6,706 nucleotides of DNA, from positions 1 to 6,706 of the forward strand of contig JAGVLR010000150.1 of assembly GCA_020054175.1 (NCBI GenBank), read 5' to 3'. Within the stretch, counting starts at the first letter, position 1, and the number at the start of each line of letters is the position of its first letter. This DNA is from Candidatus Dadabacteria bacterium (GTDB lineage Bacteria; Desulfobacterota_D; UBA1144; Nemesobacterales; UBA2774). Shown one piece after another: positions 1-4,119 of the stretch. Position numbers and translations under genes: made by a program. The notes beneath the pieces are model-generated. The model was not told where the DNA came from and ran no database searches. It saw nothing but the letters and a program-made list of their open reading frames with translations.

Positions 1-825
1 ATCGAGCATGAACCTCCCGAGGGGCATCGGCCCTTCGAGATACATAGGATAGGCGAGGTCGATAGCGATATCCCTGGCCGGCAGGAAATCTATATGCCCG
101 GATATCGTCATAAAAGAACCGGAAAGCGGGTTAAACACTCCGATCTGTCTGTCGTGGACGAAATTCCTCATGGGGTTGAGCACGTGGCCGAGTATCTTCG
201 CCGGGACGAAATCGGTCGACACCAGCCAGTCGGAGGATTCTTCTAAAGCAACGCCCACGGGAACGCCGACAAATGTCGTGGATATGAGATCCTCGAGAGA
301 AGGAGGCTGAACGAGCCCCTCTACCGTATACTCCCAGAGGATGTTCTGAACGAAGGAGCCCAGGGCGGAAGTCCAGAAGTCGTGCCCCATGGCCCTGTAG
401 TAGAGATACTGCTGAGAGCCTATTACGGGGTGCGTCACCCAGTTGGTGACGAAGGAGTCGCCGTCGGGCCATTCGGGCCATTGGCTTATATTCTCCCACC
501 AGTCGGAGAAAGACGTATTGAATATCCTGCTGTTCTTGTTCCTTACGTAAAAGAAGCGGGCCGCCCAGACGAAGGTGTAGGAAAGAGCGGTATCCCTGAG
601 AAAGGCGCTTACGCCCGGCTTTTGTCCGCCCGGAGATTCGCCCCCCGGAACGACGCCGTTGTAATCACTCTCCGGAGACTCGACGGACGGAGGCGTTTCC
701 TGAGACGCGGGATCCGAGAACGCGTAATCGAAAAGATCCCTTATCTCAACCTGATCCGCCAGCACGGCCTGAATTGGAAACAGCACCGAGAGCAGCACGA
801 TTAACAGTCTGCGAATTAAAATCAA
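1..825 (-). CDS. Exported DUF3943-domain protein (C-terminus outside window)
   Basis: The frame runs open from a TTG start at 823-825 to the left edge, giving 275 residues with no stop, so the gene is 3'-truncated by the window. The TTG is preceded by AGGA (833-836 on the complementary strand) at a 7-nt gap, and an in-frame stop lies further upstream with no ATG or GTG between. Residues 1-23 form a signal peptide: Arg5-Arg6, a Leu/Val/Ile core, and a likely cleavage site after VLA at residue 23. A Pro/Ser/Gly-rich spacer follows. Residues about 110-195 match the DUF3943 family as I remember it: NWVTHPVIG at 128-136, an aromatic and Arg stretch Y140-R144, G147 and FW 150-151, LWEY at 163-166, and QPPS at 173-176. 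The family is of unknown function and is found in envelope proteins of Gram-negative bacteria. A periplasmic or outer-membrane location is inferred. The glycosyltransferase 81 nt upstream suggests envelope work. Confidence 0.82.
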   Translation of the reverse strand, partial: MILIRRLLIVLLSVLFPIQAVLADQVEIRDLFDYAFSDPASQETPPSVESPESDYNGVVPGGESPGGQKPGVSAFLRDTALSYTFVWAARFFYVRNKNSRIFNTSFSDWWENISQWPEWPDGDSFVTNWVTHPVIGSQQYLYYRAMGHDFWTSALGSFVQNILWEYTVEGLVQPPSLEDLISTTFVGVPVGVALEESSDWLVSTDFVPAKILGHVLNPMRNFVHDRQIGVFNPLSGSFMTISGHIDFLPARDIAIDLAYPMYLEGPMPLGRFMLD

Positions 826-843
826 CCCTGTATCCTGTTTGTC

Positions 844-863
844 ACGCCCGGGGCACCGGGCGT
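844..863. other. Perfect 7-bp inverted repeat (hairpin) between two minus-strand genes
   Basis: ACGCCCG at 844-850 is the exact reverse complement of CGGGCGT at 857-863, with a 6-nt loop. It sits in the 81-nt gap between the glycosyltransferase stop and the DUF3943 start, ending about 18 nt upstream of that start. Neither strand has a T-run after the stem, so a classic intrinsic terminator is not supported. It could be an mRNA structure that affects processing or translation of the downstream gene. Function is unknown. Confidence 0.4.
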
Positions 864-906
864 ACCGAGTTGAAAAGATACCTTAAGACCTGCGGATTAA
901 AAGCCG

Positions 907-2070
907 TTATTTAAAGCCGAGGAGTTTCTTGGCCCTTTCCTCCCAGGTGTAGCCCCACACTTCCGCAAGTGCTCCCGACGCTATACGGTCGGCCAGATCA
1001 TGGTTATGAAGGACGCGGGATATGCCTTCATAAAGGGCGTCTTCACTATCCGGCGGAACGAGGACCGCGTTTTCCCCATCCTTGAGAAGCTCCTCCACGG
1101 ATGGAAGCGCCGTCGCCACTATAGGCCTCCCCGAGGCCATATATTCGAAGAGCTTTATCGGTGAGGTGAAATCCGTAGCCACCGTGCCCCCCTTTATCGT
1201 CATTCCGGTGGTGTAGGGCAGCACGAGCATGTCGGCGGCGGCCAGGTAGAGGGGAACGATGTCGTGCGAAACGTAGCTCGTCAGCTTAAAGCCCGAAGCT
1301 TTTTTCTCCGAGGCGAGATGCCTGTAGCGGAGGACGTCCTCGTCCCGGCCGCCGACTATGAGGAACTTGGCATCCGGGAGCCTGAGAGATATGTCTATCA
1401 GGAGCTCGATTCCCCTGCCTTCGTAAATGTTCCCGGAATAACAGATTATATCCTTGTCGAGAGGGAGGCCGAGTTTTTGCCGCGCCTCGTCTTTCGAGGG
1501 GAGGTGCGCATACCGTTCGAGGTCGACGCCGTTATGGGCGGCTACCAGCTTTTCGGGCGGAAGGCCCTCTCCGAGGTATATGTCCGCAAGACCGCGCGTG
1601 TTGGTGGAGAACCTGACGAGATTAGGGGAGTCCTTGAGCGATCGGAACAGATGCCGCGCTCCGGGGACAAGCGGGTGGTGTGCGTCGTAAACGACCGGCA
1701 GGCGGAAGACCCTCGCGGCAAGGAGTGCGTAGACTATGTTCCTCGTCACGGTTATGTCGTACTGGCCCCTTCTCATGCCGGTATATACGGCCGCACGGAT
1801 GCCGTGCAGGACGTTCCTGGCGAAAGAGCTTTTAAAATAAGGAAACGGGACAATTTTGAACGATGGCTCGACGCCGTAGTAAACCCGCAGATTGGAAGCG
1901 GTCCCGGGTGTCGAGAGGATGAGGTCCGTATCTATGCCGAGGCGCCCCATAGCCTGGCACATCTTCATGACGTGTATGGCGCTCGCGCCCCTGGAAAAGA
2001 GCTCGGGGCTGCCTATATAGGCGGCCCTCCGCGGCTTTGTCCCTGGAGGGCTAGGGTTTTCGTGGCTCAT
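907..2070 (-). CDS. Glycosyltransferase, GT4-like (GT-B fold)
   Basis: This 387-residue protein probably moves a sugar from a nucleotide-sugar donor to a cell-surface glycan or lipid acceptor at the cytoplasmic face; the sugar and acceptor cannot be read from the sequence. The N-terminal Rossmann half has a Gly/Ser-rich donor-side loop near residues 20-31 (GSPELFSRGAS) and DAHHP at 129-133. The second half starts near HNGVD (179-183), then has the GT4 hallmarks SGNIYEGRG (212-220), FLIVGG (236-241) and SPIKLFEYMASGRPIVAT (303-320), with the conserved Glu309 and the following SVEELL (324-329). The first Glu of the classical E-x7-E pair is not at its expected place (residue 301 is Phe), as in many enzymes with the SPxKLFEYMA version. 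No signal peptide is visible. The ATG start is preceded by GGAG (2076-2079, complementary strand) at a 5-nt gap. Length is normal for the family. It is divergent from hisS, and the DUF3943 gene follows it on the same strand. Confidence 0.9.
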   Translation of the reverse strand: MSHENPSPPGTKPRRAAYIGSPELFSRGASAIHVMKMCQAMGRLGIDTDLILSTPGTASNLRVYYGVEPSFKIVPFPYFKSSFARNVLHGIRAAVYTGMRRGQYDITVTRNIVYALLAARVFRLPVVYDAHHPLVPGARHLFRSLKDSPNLVRFSTNTRGLADIYLGEGLPPEKLVAAHNGVDLERYAHLPSKDEARQKLGLPLDKDIICYSGNIYEGRGIELLIDISLRLPDAKFLIVGGRDEDVLRYRHLASEKKASGFKLTSYVSHDIVPLYLAAADMLVLPYTTGMTIKGGTVATDFTSPIKLFEYMASGRPIVATALPSVEELLKDGENAVLVPPDSEDALYEGISRVLHNHDLADRIASGALAEVWGYTWEERAKKLLGFK

Positions 2071-2088
2071 AAAGACTCCGGAACAATA

Positions 2089-2117
2089 AGTATATGCTCT
2101 TTACATGTGGTTGACTA
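2089..2117 (-). promoter_or_regulatory. Candidate sigma70 promoter for the glycosyltransferase
   Basis: Reading the minus strand, TATACT (2089-2094) is a good -10 box and TAGTCA (2112-2117) is a weaker -35 box, 17 nt apart. Transcription would begin near 2082, leaving a very short leader that still contains the GGAG ribosome binding site. The -35 box overlaps that of the plus-strand hisS promoter. Called by eye from consensus only. Confidence 0.4.
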
Positions 2118-2138
2118 ATAGACCGGGGCTTATATAAC
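2111..2138 (+). promoter_or_regulatory. hisS: Candidate sigma70 promoter for hisS
   Basis: TTGACT (2111-2116) matches the -35 consensus in five of six positions, and TATAAC (2133-2138) is a good -10 box. The spacer is 16 nt. This would give a leader of about 100 nt before hisS. A second TATACT at 2178-2183 could be a -10 box for a shorter transcript, but I see no good -35 box for it. A perfect 10-bp palindrome, GGCCCGGGCC (2164-2173), lies between the two and could be an operator or chance. Confidence 0.45.
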
Positions 2139-2189
2139 GATTTGCCGCCGGGATTAGAAACGGGGCCCGGGCCTGTATATACTTAGTCC

Positions 2190-2218
2190 CTTTCCCGGAA
2201 CGACAACCGGGCGGAAAG
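2190..2218 (+). other. Leader hairpin upstream of hisS
   Basis: CTTTCC (2190-2195) pairs with GGAAAG (2213-2218), and CGG (2196-2198) pairs with CCG (2207-2209) across an 8-nt loop, leaving a GGC bulge. An alternative fold pairs CCCGG (2194-2198) with CCGGG (2207-2211). It ends 13 nt before the hisS ribosome binding site (AGGGA, 2232-2236), so it could affect translation initiation. No T-run follows, so it does not look like a terminator. The leader seems too short, and lacks visible features, for a T-box. Confidence 0.35.
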
Positions 2219-2242
2219 CCGTTATATTAACAGGGAAATATC

Positions 2243-3493
2243 ATGGAAGCGAGAACACCCAGGGGATTTCACGACGTGCTGCCGGACGAGGTAAGGAGAT
2301 GGCAGTTCATCGAGGATAACGCCCGGAGAATATTCGATCTTTACGGATTTTCGGAGATAAGAATCCCCGTGCTGGAGTTCACGGAGATATTTGCCCGGAG
2401 CCTCGGAACGACGACCGACATAGTCGAGAAGGAGATGTATACGTTCACCGACAGGGACGGTTCGTCCATAACCCTCCGTCCGGAGGGGACGGCCGGCGTC
2501 GTGAGGGCGTTTGTCGAAAACTCGATGCACGCCAAAGCTCCTGTGAGCAAGCTCTGGTACGGCGGGATGATGTTCAGGCACGAGAGGCCTCAGAAGGGCC
2601 GCTACAGGGGCTTTTACCAGATAGGGGCGGAGCTCCTCGGCCCCGAGGATCCGGCCTCCGACGCCGAGCTTATAACGATGGTCTGGAAATTCCTGGAAAG
2701 CACAGGGCTTTCGGAAAGGCTGACGCTCGAGATAAGCTCCCTCGGGGATAATAACTGCAGGCCGCAGTATAAAGAAAAGCTCGTAGCCTATTTCGAGCCG
2801 CAGTCGGAGAAGCTTTGCCCGGACTGCAGGCGGAGGCTCGGGACGAACCCGCTTCGCATACTCGACTGCAAGGAGGATGGGTGCAAAAAGACAGCCGCCG
2901 GCGCGCCGAAGATGATAGACAACCTCTGCCCCGACTGCTCCGCTCACTTCGAAGCCGTCGAGAACTATCTCGAAAACGCGGGCGTGCCGTATACGATCAA
3001 CCCGAAGATCGTAAGGGGGCTCGACTACTACACGAGAACGGTGTTCGAGGTGACGACGAACGAGCTCGGCTCGCAGAACGCCATCGCCGCGGGAGGCAGG
3101 TACGACGGGCTCGTAGAGGAGCTGGGCGGCCCGAAGACGCCGGCGGTTGGATTCGCCACGGGTATGGAGAGGCTGGTGCTTCTCCACGAGAAAGCGCACC
3201 CGGGCGGCTTTCAGAAAGAGGTTGCCGTATTCGTCGCACATCTCGGCGAGGGGGCGCGTACGGCGGCGTTCAAACTCACGTCGGCCCTCAGGGACAGGGG
3301 CGTATCCGCCGAGATGGAATACGGCGGCAAGAGCCTCAAGAGCCAGCTGAAGCGCGCCGACAAGTCGGGAGCCAGATATACGTTTATCATAGGCGAGGAC
3401 GAGCTTTCACGCGGAAAGGTCAAGCTGAGGCGCATGGAGACGAGCACCGAAGAGGAAGTAGACATCGAGCTTGCACCTTCGCTTTCGTTCTGA
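2243..3493 (+). CDS. hisS: Histidyl-tRNA synthetase (class II)
   Basis: This cytoplasmic enzyme activates histidine with ATP and loads it on tRNA-His. It has 416 residues, normal for the bacterial form. The family's opening PRGFHDVLP is at 6-14. Motif 1 lies around 37-60, followed by TLRPEGT at 77-83, which contacts histidine and ATP. Motif 2 is FRHERPQKGRYRGFYQ at 111-126. The two HisRS signatures are RGLDYYTRTVFE (258-269) and AAGGRYDGL (282-290). Motif 3 is VGFATGMERL (302-311) with its catalytic-site Arg. The C-terminal anticodon-binding domain fills about 327-416. The insertion domain carries Cys192, 195, 209, 214, 229 and 232 in two CPDC pairs plus two single Cys; this pattern occurs in many bacterial HisRS, and metal binding is possible but not shown. 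The ATG has AGGGA at a 6-nt gap. It stands alone on its strand here, not next to aspS as in some genomes, and no key residue is missing. Confidence 0.98.
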   Translation: MEARTPRGFHDVLPDEVRRWQFIEDNARRIFDLYGFSEIRIPVLEFTEIFARSLGTTTDIVEKEMYTFTDRDGSSITLRPEGTAGVVRAFVENSMHAKAPVSKLWYGGMMFRHERPQKGRYRGFYQIGAELLGPEDPASDAELITMVWKFLESTGLSERLTLEISSLGDNNCRPQYKEKLVAYFEPQSEKLCPDCRRRLGTNPLRILDCKEDGCKKTAAGAPKMIDNLCPDCSAHFEAVENYLENAGVPYTINPKIVRGLDYYTRTVFEVTTNELGSQNAIAAGGRYDGLVEELGGPKTPAVGFATGMERLVLLHEKAHPGGFQKEVAVFVAHLGEGARTAAFKLTSALRDRGVSAEMEYGGKSLKSQLKRADKSGARYTFIIGEDELSRGKVKLRRMETSTEEEVDIELAPSLSF

Positions 3494-3526
3494 TTTTCCG
3501 AACGTTTGGAGCCCGAAAGGCCGGAG

Positions 3527-4102
3527 TCACTTCGTGTTCTTTCCGGAATTCACTTCAAGATAGTCCTTTATGAACGTGTCCGTTAGCTCGCCTATACTTG
3601 TTTCCACGCAGGGTTTTATCTCGGCCACGGGGCACGAAAGGAGCTTTCCCGTAGACCACGTCGGGGCGGCCGTGGTTATATTCCGCCCGAGCTTCTTCCC
3701 GAAAAGAACGACCGTCTGATGAAGTTCGAGGTCCAGAAAAACGGCGTAGTACATCCCGGACTCGGATTTACTCGCGATAACCTCCACGAGAAGGTAAGAC
3801 CCGCCGAAGACGCTGTACCACTCCCTGTCTTCGAGGAGGGTTATATTGGCCTTGTCGAGTTTCGATACGACGAGGGTTTTGATGTCGGCTTCGAGGAGCC
3901 CGTCCGCCCTGGCGGCGGCTGATACTTCGTCTACTATCACGGCGACGCCGGATATGTCGACGAGGGTTTCCTTCCCACCGGCCAGACCGCGCTCCGGAAA
4001 GGCAATGAAAAGCAGCGCAATAAAAAGAAGAGGAATCGGTTTCAACGGTTTAAATATATTCCGAAGCGCGCGGAATGTAAAAATTCGGGATACCAGGCAC
4101 AC
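3527..4102 (-). CDS. Small secreted protein of unknown function
   Basis: I cannot assign a function to this protein of up to 191 residues. A hydrophobic stretch at about 22-35 (PIPLLFIALLFIAF) with Lys18 and Lys21 before it looks like a signal peptide, with cleavage likely after GLA at 41. The mature part, about 150 residues, is predicted mixed alpha/beta: an early beta stretch (VDISGVAVIVDEV, 48-60), ITLLEDREW (87-95), YLLVEVIASK (103-112), YYAVFLDLELHQTVVL (118-133), TWSTGKL (148-154), and a terminal helix (ETSIGELTDTFIKDYLEVN). This layout recalls small uncharacterised periplasmic proteins that end in FIxxYLxxN. Cys157 and Cys165 could form a disulfide. The start is uncertain: the GTG at 4100-4102 has GGAG only 1 nt away, and a TTG at residue 20 (4043-4045) would give a tidier signal peptide but lacks a good ribosome site. 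It begins 17 nt after the TPR gene stop, so co-transcription is likely. It converges on hisS with a 33-nt gap. Confidence 0.75.
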   Translation of the reverse strand: MCLVSRIFTFRALRNIFKPLKPIPLLFIALLFIAFPERGLAGGKETLVDISGVAVIVDEVSAAARADGLLEADIKTLVVSKLDKANITLLEDREWYSVFGGSYLLVEVIASKSESGMYYAVFLDLELHQTVVLFGKKLGRNITTAAPTWSTGKLLSCPVAEIKPCVETSIGELTDTFIKDYLEVNSGKNTK

Positions 4103-4119
4103 ACTCCGCTGTTTCGGCT

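Noticed and set aside
131..804. Open frames (131-499 minus, 382-804 plus) overlapping the DUF3943 gene
   Set aside because: Both are out of frame with a coding frame that has a signal peptide and DUF3943 motifs. They are Arg-rich or low-complexity shadows.
1114..1170. Loss of the first catalytic Glu in the glycosyltransferase
   Set aside because: Phe301 replaces the first Glu of E-x7-E, but many GT4-like enzymes with SPxKLFEYMA lack it, so inactivation is not supported.
1264..2118. 284-codon open frame on the plus strand across the glycosyltransferase
   Set aside because: It is antisense to a well-supported GT4 protein, and its translation has no family motif and an unnatural composition.
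2139..2242. T-box riboswitch for hisS
   Set aside because: The leader is only about 100 nt, with no visible antiterminator bulge motif and no terminator.
2677..2940. Cys-rich insertion in HisRS as an unusual zinc domain
   Set aside because: The two CPDC pairs with two further Cys resemble the insertion region of many normal bacterial HisRS, so it is not novel.
2222..3241. 339-codon open frame on the minus strand inside hisS
   Set aside because: It is fully antisense to a clear HisRS. Long stop-free antisense frames are expected from this codon use, and the translation shows no recognisable domain.
3494..3526. Possible terminator between the converging hisS and small secreted gene
   Set aside because: Only a 5-bp stem with a G-U pair (3497-3510) and a 3-bp GCC/GGC stem are present, with no T-run on either strand.
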